Assembly: GCF_033958435.1 (NCBI RefSeq)
Contig: NC_134141.1
Span: forward strand, 101,969,001 to 102,033,000
DNA length: 64,000 nucleotides
From: Carettochelys insculpta
Taxonomy: Eukaryota; Chordata; Testudines; Carettochelyidae
Reading direction: 5' to 3'
Shown: positions 1 through 11,607 of the stretch, piece by piece
How positions within the stretch are numbered: the stretch's first letter is position 1
Layout: every line of letters begins with the position of its first letter
Position numbers and translations under genes: made by a program
The notes under the pieces: model-generated
Told to the model about the DNA's origin: nothing
Databases searched by the model: none
Seen by the model: only the letters and a program-made list of their open reading frames with translations

Positions 1-19
1 CTATGATGTGGGCAAATTG

Positions 20-345
20 ATAGAGCTAGATAGCAGGAGAGAATACAAAGAAGTGGTGCAGAAAGACCATCACACCTCTCTAGTGGAAGAGGAAATGAAC
101 AGTGATGAGATGAGGAACAGTGTTTTTTGGTTTTATTTTAATTTTTTAAAAAGAATTACACAGTGGGTGACCAAGTGGTGGGTTACAAAGCCAATATGAA
201 GAAACCAAATTGGATAATGGCTGAAATGCTGCAGTTGAGTGACAAGCATGGGAAGATTATAGAAAACAGAAAGGATGAAATAAGTCTGAGAGTTAAGTAC
301 AAAAGGCTGACCAGAGAGATAAAAAAGAAAGCAAAGAGACAAACA
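20..345 (+). pseudogene. LINE ORF2 fragment, linker between endonuclease and RT (decayed)
   Basis: The open stretch from 163 reads as a lysine/arginine-rich helical segment (NWIMAEMLQLSDKHGKI, then KRLTREIKKKAKR). This resembles the basic linker between the endonuclease and reverse transcriptase of RTE-like LINEs. The left part is in another frame. No catalytic motif is present, so the family is inference from composition and pattern. Confidence 0.35.
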
Positions 346-395
346 GCTGAGTTGGAGAAACCCAGGTGTCACCCAGCTGATTGGCAGAGTGCCCA

Positions 396-514
396 CAGCC
401 AACATTAACCAGCAACATGTGTTTCTACTGTTTGTGCACATCCACACGTGCCTTGGTGCACGTAACAAAAGTTATTCCACACATGGATGTTAAAAGTTAG
501 AGGGAACATTGCCC
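396..514. mobile_element. hAT-like MITE arm (TGTTCCCTCTAA terminal family)
   Basis: The sequence GGTGCACGTAACAAAAGTTA, followed by CACATGGATG and a terminus TTAGAGGGAACATTG, matches in inverted form the element at 35212-35393 (CCCTCTATTTTTTCCATCC, GTGCACCAATG). Only one arm is preserved. The hAT assignment is tentative because no target-site duplication is visible. Confidence 0.42.
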
Positions 515-1931
515 CCCACCACAATCTCTCCTCCTGGCCTGACTGCTTTGCAGTTGCTATTTCACCAGAAAATGTGTGTACTTATAATGATGTGCGATCA
601 CCTACAGAAATGAATTCTGCCATCTGCTGTGTTCAGAAACAGCAAATGCTATATAAAATGGACTATATAATCTGTTAGCTCAGATCCAGTGGTCCATCAA
701 AAAGAAACAGACAATGTTTTCCACTGTGCTGACCTGGGTAGTATTATGGCAGCCATCTGCCACTTTGTAAGTTTCCAGATAATTCAGTGCGAATTCAAAC
801 CAGTGTCTTGCCACTTCCCTCTTATTTACATTTACAAGAAATTACAACAGGGATATAAAAGAAGTGATGGCTCTAGGCATCCTGAAACAACTTTTTTGCT
901 GCTCTCTTCGATAAAGAGCAGGTTGTGATCTAATTGATCTGTTCATAGATCCTCCCAGGAAAGTGAGAATTTTCTTCTCTAACATTTCTTGCTCCTTGGC
1001 CCATTTATTTGGGTATGCAAGAATGAATTTAGGAGTCTAAATTTATGTTCCCATTTCTTGAAGTAGTGGCCTAAATTGAGAAGTGAAGAATTTCTGTGTA
1101 TCTAGCAATTTCCAGGCTCATAAAACAAGATAAGTCTATGATCTTAGGTCAATGAGTAGAAATGACTTGAAAGAGAAAAGTATTAAATTTAAAAATACAA
1201 GAGACGAAAGGAGGAAAAAATGATATGATTGTTCCAGCCAAGGACATGTTCTTAACAAGCCTTCCTTCCATGAGTAATATATGAGCTAATGTAAATAGTT
1301 CCAGGGGGCCTACTTAAAGATATTTGCTGTAAGGATTGCTCACTGGAGAAAAGGCTGCAGTAGAAGCTGTATATATCAATTAGATTTTGGGTGATCAGAT
1401 AGTTCCAGTATTCAGGAGATTGCCTACTGCCCCTTACCCATCCCTGTTTCTCACACTTGCTATCTAATCACCCTGCTAAGATTCCCCAAACAGCTATGTG
1501 AGCCAAGAAGGTACAACATCCTCCTTTCAGGCTAAAATATATACTGAAACTATAGCTATGAAAAAACTAACCTATGGGGCTAGGGCTTTATCCCTGAATT
1601 CACTTTACTGGCAGGATAAATAAAACTTCTGTCAGATACAGAAGACTTGAAGCTAACAGTAAATCCTTCAGTCAAAGCTATTGAGTTTTTAGTTATCAGG
1701 CAAAACACTTACGGTTGACTTAAGGACTTTAAAATATTCATGAGGATGAATGTCTAGTTCCAGTTCATATCACTTGATAAATTTATACCACTTGAAGTTT
1801 TTGAAATATTATGTACTCTGACTGAAAATATTAACAATTACATTTTCTTGTAATGCAAATGTAAATAACTAAGTGCCTTCATTAAAATATTGAACCTTTC
1901 TGCTCCTTAACAGTAACGAGCACAAGATAAA
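515..1931. other. Unique-looking intronic sequence
   Basis: AT-rich sequence with short spurious open frames only. I see no coding signature, RNA gene or repeat that I can name. Confidence 0.6.
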
Positions 1932-1979
1932 GTGTGTGTGTGTGTGTGTGTGAGTGAGAGAGTGAGAGAGAGAGAGAGA
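1932..1979. repeat. (GT)n followed by (GA)n microsatellite
   Basis: About ten GT units run directly into interrupted GA units, on the plus strand. It is a likely length polymorphism. Confidence 0.95.
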
Positions 1980-3080
1980 CATGTCCAGGAAGAAAATGAG
2001 ACTGATATAATCTGCACTTATTCTTCAAGTTAGTCAGGTACTTACTTTCAGATGGGCAAACATTGTAGTACAAGGGTTTTCCTGTAGTAATTTAAGGAAT
2101 TTATCTCATCCAACAAGTACAATTCCCCTTGACTTTGCTGTTGACACAGCAGAGCATTTAAGCATGTGCTTACCATCCATTGATTTCAAAGTTGCACCTA
2201 AGTGATCTGCTGAACTGGGCACCTTAAGTGCCAGGTGTACATGCCTAACTGGGCAAATCTTGATTTCAGGTTTGTAAGGCATTTTGTCTGCAGCATCATG
2301 ATAGAATCCTGTGTGCAATAATTGCCACTTATGTAACTCAGGCGAGAATCCTGTCTCCTTTCCTGGCCAAACTCCAGGTCATCAAAGTCTCCAAGCACAG
2401 CCCTACAATGTCACTCCTTGGAAAAAAGCTGGGGCTGGCAACTGAAATGAACAAAAGGAATTAATGAATTGCTACTAGGTAGATCTACTTATTTGCCCTT
2501 GCCCCATTGCTCTGATAACCCTTTAGATGGTTGTGAAAGCTGCAGGATGGATCTTCTGTTCTAATACCTCATCCAAAATATTCTTCCATTCTTGCCCCTG
2601 AAGGCCCCCCTCCAATGTTCTACTCAGTTATGGGGGTTGTATTTTGGAAAAAAAAAATGGATCCACAGTGGCCTGCCTAAATTACTTCTGTCCTATGCAT
2701 AGGTCCCTGACAAAATGATGTTTTTTTCTGATTGGATTTTATCACTGGTTAATGTGAACATGTAATCACTGGATCTGCCTATTTCCATGTGCTTAGCTCT
2801 GATTTATACACTGGGTCGTTGCAGCAGGCACATGCATCTTTCTGAGCTGAGAAGCATGGACAAATATCAGCTGAAAGGCTAACTTCTCTCTTTTCCACTC
2901 CCAAAAATCAACCTGAAAATAGAGCTGTTTCATATCTTCTCAGCTCTTAATGCAAATATGGGTAACATTTTATGGTCGGAACACATCTGTGAGTTCTTTT
3001 TCTTGTCCCCAAAATGTTCTGTCTGCTGGCAACCTGGATTTAAAAAAATTAAAAATACATTCTTTGAAAGCTTTTGTTCA
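1980..3080. other. Unique-looking intronic sequence
   Basis: No open frame with coding character and no recognised repeat. A short A-run at about 2650 is the only simple sequence. Confidence 0.55.
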
Positions 3081-3265
3081 GAAAGAGAGAGAAAGCCGTG
3101 CTAGTCTATATACTATCAAAACAAAAACAGTCAAGTAGCACTTTAAAGACTAACAAATAATTTATTAATTTATTAAATTATTAACAATTTATTATTAATT
3201 AAATTTATTAAATTATTTTGTTAGTCTTTAAAGTGCTACTTGACTGCTTTTTTTGCTTTGTTCTG
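3081..3265. mobile_element. Inverted pair of Penelope-like terminal fragments
   Basis: A minus-strand terminal fragment (3081-3157, containing the element end GCCGTGCTAGTCT) faces a plus-strand fragment (3217-3265). The two share an identical 30-bp inverted arm (3128-3157 against 3217-3246) around an AT-only spacer of 59 bp. The same terminal sequence recurs at 3657, 7572 and 10408. The Penelope assignment rests on the related terminus at 57700-57808, which follows RT and GIY-YIG relics. Confidence 0.68.
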
Positions 3266-3656
3266 AAAGGACTCCTTATGGCCAGCTGGTCAAACTTGTA
3301 CGTCCTCCAGCTGTGAATTTTCAGGCAACAGAGGGCTGAAAGAGAACCTGCTTCTTGCAATGCATTATAGCTACACCTGCAATTCCCAGGCATACACAGC
3401 ATGTACAGCAGTGTGTTTAGTCAAGTTATTTTAAACTCTCTGACTTTGACAGTTTTTCAAGCAGCTGCTAAAAATGAACTGTGCAATGTAATGTTACTTT
3501 TGGAATTGGAGGTTCCATTGAGGGCATCCAAATAACATAGTAGTGGGCACCTATTGATACTTATGTACAAGAAATTAATCGATGAAACTCCCATATACAG
3601 TAACAGGAGTTGCTCATATACATTTCCACTACATACACTCATGATGAGAGAATAAT

Positions 3657-3886
3657 AACAGAGAGGGAGCCGTGCTAGTCTAGATACTATCAAAACAAAA
3701 AGCAGTCAAGTAGCACTTTAAAGACTAGCAAAATAGTTTATTAGATGAGCTTTCGTGGGACAGACCCACTTCTTCAGACCATAGCCATACCAGAACAGAC
3801 TCAATATGTAAGACACAGAGAACCAAAAACAGTAAGCAAGGAGGACTAATCAGAAATTATCTTTTTCTGATTTGTCCTCCTTGATG
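3657..3886 (-). mobile_element. Penelope-like terminal fragment with hammerhead-like core
   Basis: Read on the minus strand it starts with a hairpin (3838-3884, arms CAAGGAGGACTAATCAGAAA with one mismatch). It then carries the CTGAAGA / GTGGG-CCCAC / GAAA block and the conserved TAGTCTTTAAAGTGCTACTT segment, and ends near 3657 with CTAGCACGGCTCCC. No coding part is retained, so this is a 5'-truncated copy. Confidence 0.68.
3751..3777 (-). ncRNA. Hammerhead ribozyme-like core in Penelope-like terminus
   Basis: On the minus strand the order is CTGAAGA (3777-3771), a stem-loop GTGGG..CCCAC (3769-3755), then GAAA (3754-3751). This matches the order of the hammerhead core CUGANGA, helix II, GAAA. 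Hammerhead motifs are known from Penelope-like elements. One extra A sits between the CUGANGA box and the stem, and helix III is weak, so self-cleavage is not established. Confidence 0.42.
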
Positions 3887-5137
3887 AGAGAATAAGTTCC
3901 TTAGAGCAAAGGCAGGATGAATGATCTTCAGAAAGAGGCTGACCGTACTTGGAGATGGTTCTTGGACCAGCAGTAAGAGGAACAAAGGCTTTCCTTACTC
4001 ACCATTGTTTCGGTTGAGGTCAAGATGGATCTTTCCTATCGGGAGAGTGTATCTGTTAGCCGATGGCCAAGGATGTTTGGTGAGGTGCCAGCTATGCCCG
4101 TTTTATACCATCCGTGACTTTAACCACTAGGACTCACTGTCCCTTCGCGGTGGGCAGCCCGGGCCAGGCTGACGGATGCCCCAAGGTCCTAAACACCCGT
4201 GACTTTAACTGCTAGAGCTCAGAGCCCCTTCGCAGTGGGCAGTCAACACTGACTGACAGGTGCCCCAATGGCAGCACTAAGAGCCTTTCCACACCCGTGA
4301 CTGTAACTGCTAGAGCTCAGAGCCCCTTCGCAGTGGGCAGTCAGGATTGACTGACAGGCGCCCCAAGAGTTTGCCCCGTGGAGGCGGCACAACTCAACGC
4401 TAGGCTCTTAGTACTCTCACCTAATGGCCAGGCTTTATAGCCAAAATGGCTGAGGTTCTTTAATTGTGTTGGCTGCTTTACAGTAACCCAGAGAAACAAG
4501 TCAGGCTTATGCACAAACGGTTACCAAAAATTTATTAAACTAGATTCTAATCATGTGGTTAAAAAATTGCTGGTGCCTACTTATTTAAATGTATAGATGT
4601 TACACACACAAACAAGTTACAAAACTGAAGCCACGATCCCAAAGAAAGAAAACAAAGTATAGAGCTCTATTTCAAAATATGTGTACACTAAAGATAGGAG
4701 ATCAGGTGTGGGTGCTTCTTACCCTCCTTGCATCTCTCGATTCCAGCGGTGCCAAGCCAGGATCGGTCACTTAATTCCGCGGAAAGACGAATAAGGGACA
4801 AGGCTTAGGGACCCTTTTAGCTGCAGAAGCCTTGGGAGGCTGTCACTTATCTGACCAGCAGATAGTGAAAAGCACTCAAAAATCATGGTGCTGTAGGTCC
4901 CATACTTATACCTCTGTACTCCTTTATTTTCTTTCTCCTTTCTTATGCCAAATTGGGGCTGGTCTGTCTGGGTGATGCCAGCTCTTGCAAGAGTAGTTTA
5001 CACTTGCAAGGGAGAGAAACAATAAGTTTCAACTACTGGACATTCCTTTTGTTAGGGTAAATATTTTCCCACCTAGGATGTTAGTGTGTGTGCATCACGT
5101 TATTTAGTAGGGGCTAAGAGCCCTGGCTGTCACAGCT
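3887..5137 (-). mobile_element. LTR-retroelement-like segment (probable LTR plus flank)
   Basis: The right edge read on the minus strand begins TGACAGCCAGGGCTCTTAG, a plausible LTR start. CAGCT at 5133-5137 is repeated at 4089-4093, which could be a 5-bp target duplication, but the left end would then not be canonical. The segment contains the tandem array at 4111-4378 and no open reading frame. Retroelement class is not determined. Confidence 0.35.
4111..4378. repeat. Three-unit tandem array of ~85-98 bp units
   Basis: Units start at 4111, 4196 and 4294. Each begins CCGTGACTTTAAC (or CTGTAAC), runs through CTAGAGCTCAGAGCCCCTTC and GCAGTGGGCAGTC, and ends GACAGGYGCCCCAA. Units 2 and 3 are more alike than unit 1. 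The unit sits inside the LTR-like segment. Confidence 0.85.
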
Positions 5138-5489
5138 TCTCTGTCTGCTGTGAGCCTAATCGTTGTATATGTTCCCAGAGGCACATTGTAGCAGCACACC
5201 TGTGCTTCTCACAGCTTCAAAGGCTGTGCTGGAATTTATGTTAAGTGCCCTGTTGTTTTGGCTCCCTTGTTTTCCCAGCAATGGTGGTCTGAGAGGGGGG
5301 CTGCCTGTCTGGCTACAGGATCACCTCTTTTGCGTTTGCTCACCAGTGACAATAGAGAAGGACACTTTACTGTCACTCTATTGAAGGTTGAGTATAGTAG
5401 ACGTATTACAATTGTTTTTTGGCCTCACTGATGACCCTGGAGGCTCTGAAATGTTCTTTCTCTTGCTTTGCCCTTAAAGGTAACTGTTA

Positions 5490-5760
5490 TGCGGCAAGGG
5501 GCGGGGGGGCAAATGAGCCACTGGGCCAGGTGTGTGGGGGGCAGCTCCACACCCCTAGAAGGAGTGAAGCCTGGGACAGAGAGGATAGGCTAGGGCAGCC
5601 AGCCCTCAGGACTGTGGCAGTAGGTCCCTCTAACCCAGTCCTCAAAGGTGCACAAAGAGTGCAGTGCATCGCTCTGATAGTGATTTAAAGGACCTGGGAC
5701 TCCAGCCACCACTGCTCCTGCAGTGGCTGGGAGCTCTGGACCTTTGAATAACAACTGTCC
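5490..5760. repeat. GC-rich hairpin repeat, copy A
   Basis: The core at 5684-5748 is a near-palindrome. TTTAAAGGACCTGGGACTCC, then CAGCCACCACTGC, is followed after 4 bases by GCAGTGGCTGGGAGCTC and GGACCTTTGAA. Four related copies occur in the window (13481, 14200, 17350, 37530). Flanks are G- or C-rich. I do not recognise a named family. Confidence 0.55.
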
Positions 5761-7571
5761 CTTTGTTGTTCCCCCACCTGACCTGACTGCAGTGTTGTGA
5801 TGGATGAAGCTGGAGTGAATGCAATTTGCACAAGCTCCAGATTGTAATGAGTTTATTTTCTGTATGACCAATGCTGGACGAGAGGGGCAATATGAAAGGA
5901 GGGTTTGACTGCTAGAAAGCTGTGGCTCCTCTAGCATTTACTCAGCCTGAATGAGCCTATTCAAAACTAGTTGTCATTGTCTCTTTTTTTTTCTCCCTTC
6001 TTCATTATTCTCTATTCCCTTTTTACACCAACACAGATTTCATTCTCCATTGTGCCATCAAGTGGTGTGTAGGCCGTTAGGCAGTGATGTGTGCTTCTCT
6101 GATGTATAGCCTCATTTGGGATCTTTTATTTAAAAAAAAATGCGCAAGTGATATCTGCTCAGGAAATTTTGTGACAGTGGTTTCTTTGCTAATTAATAAA
6201 AAAGAAATATTTACAAGAATCTGTTTGTAAATTAAGTATCTCTGAAATCCAGAAACATGTAAGAAGCACATTAATATGTAACAGATATTTTTACCATTTT
6301 AAAGGAAATATTTCTACACTATCATACAATATTTTTCTCTGAGGAAATATACCTAATGTAGCAATATAACAAACTCCTTATATTCTTCTTTGAGTTGTGT
6401 CCCCATGGATGCTTTACTGTTGTCTCAAATGTGCGTGGACTTTCAGGCCCTTGGTGGAAAATGTGTTTTTCCATACAACCTCATGCTGCACATCAGTTCC
6501 TTCTGTACTGACCTACCCTCAGTTCTTCCTCTACTGCCTTGGCCTAAGATGGAGCTCTAGTATGTTCACCTTGTGCGGACCTCAGCATGTTTGAAAGATA
6601 TTTTTTGTTTGTTAGTGTAGAATTAGTTAGAGAGTAGTAAGAGGTTTGTTTTTTTTCCCTTCCTCCTTTTCAGGAGGCTGTCCCAGTCAGTGAGCCACTC
6701 TGAGTGTATCTGCTGTTTGTGAGCGTCTCCTTTCTATGCAAAGAGTAACTCTTTTGCCCACCTCTCAAATCTAGAGCACAGAAGAACTGAGTGACCAAAC
6801 GGAGGGCTTTGATGATCGAGCACTTACTTTGACCTTTTTCAGAATTAGATCAGTACACACCACATACACCACACATCTGTCTCTGGACAGATGTGGCACC
6901 CATTCAACCTTGGCCAATGGCTCACCTGAGAGCAGGATGACCAGAAATGTTTGGCAGAAGAGCATGGGAGGGCCTGGAACAGCCCCACTCTGCGTAGACT
7001 CCACTCCCAACTGTGGCCCCAGTCCTTGACTCAGTCCTGTGCTCCACACCCAACTCTGGCCTCAGATCTACTCCTAGCCTTAACCCCTTGGCACTGCTCT
7101 GTTCCTAACCCCAGCCCTCCTTTATTCCTGTCCACATCCTTCCAATCTGAGGAGCGCTGGTCCAGCTCCCAATCCCAGTGTGGGCAGTGCACAGACAGAA
7201 GTTGGAGAGGCACAACTCTGAGAAGTTTGGGGACCAATACCTTATGCAGAGTATTTTTCCACCCTTGCCTCTGGAGAGGACCTTCCACTCATTCCTCCAA
7301 TATTCTATTGGAGCTGGGTTTTGATCTAAATTACTAGGTCCTTATCAAAATGACATCTGACTTCCCCCCCCGCCCCCGATCAACTTGAATGTGTGATCAT
7401 GGAAATAAGCACAGATGATAAGCCTAGTATAGATGGCACCATTCTAGAAAAGTGTGTATCTTGGTCATCATGGTCTTTCATGGATGGCACTGGGGCCTGG
7501 TGGAGCTATTCATCCCCAAAATACTTCAGTATCATCATCAAACCCACTGCTTTCACTCTGAAATATACAGT
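5761..7571. other. Intronic sequence; C-rich degenerate stretch near 6980-7160
   Basis: Mostly unique AT-rich sequence. Between about 6980 and 7160 there are loosely repeated CCCCAGTCC/CTCCACACCC-type words resembling the minisatellite-like tract at 54890. No supported gene. Confidence 0.45.
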
Positions 7572-7652
7572 GAAGTGTTGTAGCACTTTAAAGAATAACA
7601 CAATAATGTATTAAGTGATGAGCTTTCACAAGACAGACTCACATCTACCTCT
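7572..7652 (-). mobile_element. Penelope-like terminal fragment (degenerate)
   Basis: Read on the minus strand it carries GTGAAAGCTCATCAC and TTCTTTAAAGTGCTACAAC, the conserved terminal block. The CTGANGA box is lost. Confidence 0.58.
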
Positions 7653-7808
7653 CTGTGACTGTTCACTGAAATCTGATATCTGTATTTGTTTAACTAAATG
7701 CTTGCCTAACTCCATTACTGTAATATCTTTCTGGACACCTCCCCAGTTTTTAAAAATGGAGGAAAAATTGTAATTGAAATTATTTTCTTTCTTGTTGTGG
7801 TTTCTGCT

Positions 7809-7996
7809 GTTAGGAATAAGGGAATTTCAAAGTTGCCGCGGTCCTTTCGAAAAGGAGCCCCATCTGGATGAGCTGTGTGGCAGCGAGCCGTGTCAATTTC
7901 AAAGTACCGTGGCTGCCGGCATTTTAATGAGGTGCTGAATATGTATTTCAGCGCTTCATTAGTAAACTTCGAAATGGCCATAGTGTAGACGTAGCC
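7809..7996. mobile_element. Half copy of the 436-bp palindromic MITE
   Basis: Matches the right half of 8665-9100, from TAGGAATA(A/T)GG through TCCTTTCGAAAAGGAGC and TATTTCAGCGCTTCATTAG to GTGTAGACGTAGCC. The left arm is absent. It is more diverged than the complete copy 700 bp away. Confidence 0.72.
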
Positions 7997-7999
7997 AAT

Positions 8000-8255
8000 G
8001 AATAGAGCCTATGTCAAAATAGAACCATTGGACATACTAATTTAGAAATAGATGCTATTCTGTGTCTTAACAGCACTTATTTCAAAACAGGCGCTGTTCT
8101 TCAGAGAATGAGGTTTATCCGTTTTGAAACTGAATTTATTTCCAATTTATTTATTACCAATCAAATCAATTTCAAAACAGCAGTTGCATGGTGTAGATGG
8201 TAGGATAGTTATTTTAAAATAACAGCTTTGCTATGTAGACCTACCCTAAGTCTCT
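8000..8255. mobile_element. MITE-like relic related to the element at 25894-26301
   Basis: Contains TTTCAAAACAG and ATTTTAAAATAAC motifs and ends GCTATGTAGACCTACCC, like the termini of the family with GTCTACAY ends. The left end abuts the half MITE before it. Boundaries are uncertain. Confidence 0.38.
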
Positions 8256-8664
8256 CCTTTTTCTTCTGAGACAATGTTGGCACTCCCCTATGGTTATGAA
8301 GCCTTGCAGCCCAGCTGCACTGAGGCCTAAGACCAATGCTGACCCCCGCCCCAATCTCCCTCCCGTGGATGTCTCCTGTAAGTTATGCATGCATTCTTCA
8401 GAGCTCTACAGGGACTTTGTGGATTACTTGCTTTAATGGTCATGGACTTTGTAAAGCTACTTCTAAACCACAATTTACTCATAGACAAAGCATGTGAAAT
8501 ATATAGATCTTTGAAGAGTAACAACCCCCTGCGTGCAAGATACTCCATTTTGCTCTCCCTTTCTTCATGCCCTTTGAGTCTTAGTGTTCTTCAGGGGGTC
8601 CAAAATCCTTCTGCACCCTGCTCCTCTTGCCCGACCATCTCCAAACAATAGATTCAAACACATT

Positions 8665-9100
8665 GGCCGTATCTACACTAGCCAAAAACTTCGAAATAGC
8701 CATGCAAATGGCCATTTCGAAGTTTAATAACGAAGCGCTGAAATACATATTCAGCGCCTCATTAGCATGCGGGCAGCTGTGGCACTTTGAAATTGATGCG
8801 GCTCACCGCCGTGCGGCTCGTCCAGACGGGGTTCCTTTTCGAAAGGACCCCGCCTGCTTCGAAGTCCCCTTATTCCCATCTGCCCGTAGGAATATGGGGA
8901 CTTCGAAGCAGGCGGGGTCCTTTCGAAAAGGAGCTCCGTCTGGGTGAGCCGCACGGCAGCGAGCCACATCAATTTCGAAGTGCTGCGGCTGCCTGCATGC
9001 TAATGAGGCGCTGAATATGTATTTCAGCGCTTCATTAGTAAACTTCGAAATGGCCATTTGGATGGCCATTTCGAAGTTCTTGGCTAGTGTAGACATAGCC
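8665..9100. mobile_element. Full-length palindromic MITE, Harbinger-like
   Basis: The element is a ~436-bp near-perfect inverted repeat with termini GGCCGTATCTACACTAGCC and, from the other end, GGCTATGTCTACACTAGCC. Arms of about 215 bp share TTCGAAAT and TTTCGAAAGGACCCCGCC blocks around a tiny centre at about 8880. ATT flanks both sides (8662-8664 and 9101-9103), a 3-bp target duplication. Short A/T target duplications and GGC ends suggest PIF/Harbinger, which is inference. Open frames here are palindrome artefacts. Confidence 0.85.
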
Positions 9101-9103
9101 ATT

Positions 9104-10407
9104 GTCTCTTTCTGTCCTTCCCTTGTTTTTTTTTTTCCATTTCCTTATCCTCTCTGGGTTGTGGCTGACAGCCTCTTCCTATGTTTGTTACAGTTGTTTT
9201 GAGTGATTAACAAATGGCTTCATTGTCTTTCTAGGGCAAGATTAGTCAATTATTGATGACCGTTACCTACCCTTCCATTCAAGGACAGACACCAAATACC
9301 ATACTCCCTCCTTTTAACATGAGAGATTGTCAATCTATAGTGAAATACATCAGTTAGGGTATAACCAGTGTTCATAGAATCAAGCTAGAATTCTTAAGTT
9401 CATAAATTTCATAATCTGTTTCCAGGTTCTGTGAAACATCTGCCTTTTGGCCTGTATAAGCTTCCTTCTGTTTTTCTGATGGAATGGAAGAACTTCTGGG
9501 AGGTTCACGCTGTGGAAGTAAACTTGATTTCCATAGGGACAATCCCCTGGAGAAGTTTGAGCATCTAATTAGGAGCCAGCAGATAGCAGACAGCAGAAGT
9601 CGTGGGTTGATATTTTTTGTTCCCCTTTTGAGATCACTGAAAAGTACATGGACTTGTTCCACAACTGTCCACAGCATGATAGTTTTGTCAGTTTTACCAC
9701 TTTGAAAATCTCTTAAATGCTTGTGAAATAAAGCATTCATTCTGCAAATATGAATAGGCCCTTATTTGCCTGGGAATGCTTCCCATAGCAAATAGGCAAA
9801 TAAAGTACTCAAGCTGTGGAATACAGGTACAGAATACTTCTTATTTTGAAACCATTTATACAATAGACCTGAGTGTAGCTGTGTTCTATAGTACTTACTT
9901 CACATTCAGGTTGATGCTTCTTATTCATCCTGGCTTCCCTTTAATCGTTCTGTAAGATAACCTTGTATGCCTGCATAGAGTATTCTCCACTGGATGGAGC
10001 ATAATATGGCTTTTAAATATTGATGAAAAAAGGTTAATTTTTAATTTTCCATTAATTTAAGCTTGCTAATTAGAATTCTGTGTGCTTTTATCTCAAAAAA
10101 ACTTCTGACAGCATGTGACTTAATGCGCCTGCACACTGAGATAAATATAATGCCATGGAATCTTATTTTGCCAGGGGCCAACATGCAATATTTGTTACAA
10201 GAAAAGGTCTTTGTGCAGTTCTAGGTATAATTACACTTCTTTTTCAACTGTCTTCTCTTTTCACATTTTGATTTTTACTTATCCCTTGACGATCTTTCCA
10301 TAATGCTGCTGCCACTGTTCCAAACTGAGCAGGAGGTTTGCAGTATCTGTTTCCTGTGAACTTGTCTGTCTTGACATCACTCTATTGATCTTGTGACTGA
10401 GAGATAG
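9104..10407. other. Unique-looking intronic sequence
   Basis: No recognised repeat and no coding signature. The 122-codon minus-strand frame near 9372-9740 has no family resemblance I can see. Confidence 0.5.
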
Positions 10408-10608
10408 CTGTGTAGTCTGTATTCTGTCAAAACAAAAAAGCAGTCATGTAACACTTTAAAGACTAACAGAATAATTTATTAGGTGATGAGCTTTCGTGGG
10501 AGAGACCCACTCCTTTGGATATGAAGAAGTGGGTCTGTCTCACTCAAACTCATTACCTTATATATTATTCTGTTAGTCTTTAAAGTGCTACATGACTGCT
10601 TTCTTGTT
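10408..10608. mobile_element. Inverted pair of Penelope-like terminal fragments
   Basis: A minus-strand fragment (10408-10515, with CCCACGAAAGCTCATCACC) lies back to back with a plus-strand fragment (about 10524-10608, GAAGAAGTGGGTCTGTC). Both contain TTAGTCTTTAAAGTG(C/T)TACAT. Hammerhead boxes are degraded in both arms (CCAAAGG replaces CTGAAGA on the minus arm). Confidence 0.66.
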
Positions 10609-10634
10609 TCTATTGATCTTGTATTTCTTACATT

Positions 10635-11165
10635 TAGTACTAGAAGATTTACCCAGCATTGCTCAGCTCCGTAACTCAATTAATTTTTGTATTTTGGAAA
10701 ATAAAATGAAAATGTACATGCTTCATTGAAATCATTGCTCTGGGGTGGGGTTGGAGATAAGGCATTCAGTATGCCGGTTGCCTCAGGGAGAGAGGACTAC
10801 CGCAGTTCTCTCTCACTACAGCAGCTTGGGGCCAGGTGAGAAGTGCCTCTCCAGAGCTGCTGTAGCTCCAGCTGGCAGAGCCAGGGGAGAAATATATATT
10901 CCCCTGCTGGGCAGGTCTAGGTTGGTATGGCTCCTGCGCTCCCCAGCCAGAGTGAGGAATGCAGCAACTGCACTTTCCCTTTGCTTCCTGACAAAGGGAA
11001 ACAGCCAGCAACGTTTGTGTATGAATTGGAGGAGGGGAGAGCTTCAGTCTTCCCACCTTCCCTAAAGGGTGCCTGGTGGGCCGGAGGCTCAGGGCTGGGG
11101 CAGTCCCCAATGTGGTTGGGGTTGGGGGAGGGAACATCCCAGCCAGCGCCTTTCACTTGCCTGGT
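10635..11165. repeat. GC-rich repeat-like segment of unknown class
   Basis: Begins with TTTACCCAGCATTGCTCAG, which I associate with a dispersed reptile repeat, and continues as a GC-rich block with many overlapping open frames on both strands. That pattern indicates composition rather than coding. Termini are not identified. Confidence 0.3.
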
Positions 11166-11607
11166 GATTCTGTCTCTTTCTGTTCAGTTTTATGAAAAAC
11201 AGTCCCATTCCAGGCACATCCTATTTTCCTGACACAACCAAACCCTTATTTTGCCTTAAGTTATACGAGGAGCTCTATGCTGAATTTGGTGGTTCTAGCT
11301 CTTATAGTTTAGGAGGCATTCTTGAACAAGCAGACAGACACACAAACTCTCTCAAATAATTAGTAGCCGAAGTCACTGGAACAATATTATCTTGTTGTTG
11401 TACTTGCTTTCAATACAAGCTGATCAGTACTTTTAGCAATTTCCAGTTCTACTTCTGGTGGCTGTCACACTTGTATGTTCATTCTTGTTGTTTTTGTTAT
11501 GATGAAGGCAACAGAAGTCAGTGTGTTTTTAAACTGAGTTTCAGCTATCTGAAATTCACACATTCAAGACTATATGTCTGTAGGAACGTGTTCATATATG
11601 AGCACTA

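Noticed and set aside
4094..5132. Exact LTR bounded by CAGCT duplication
   Set aside because: Only one end is canonical and similar sequence seems to continue to the left, so a chance 5-bp match is likely. Kept only as a possibility in the feature.
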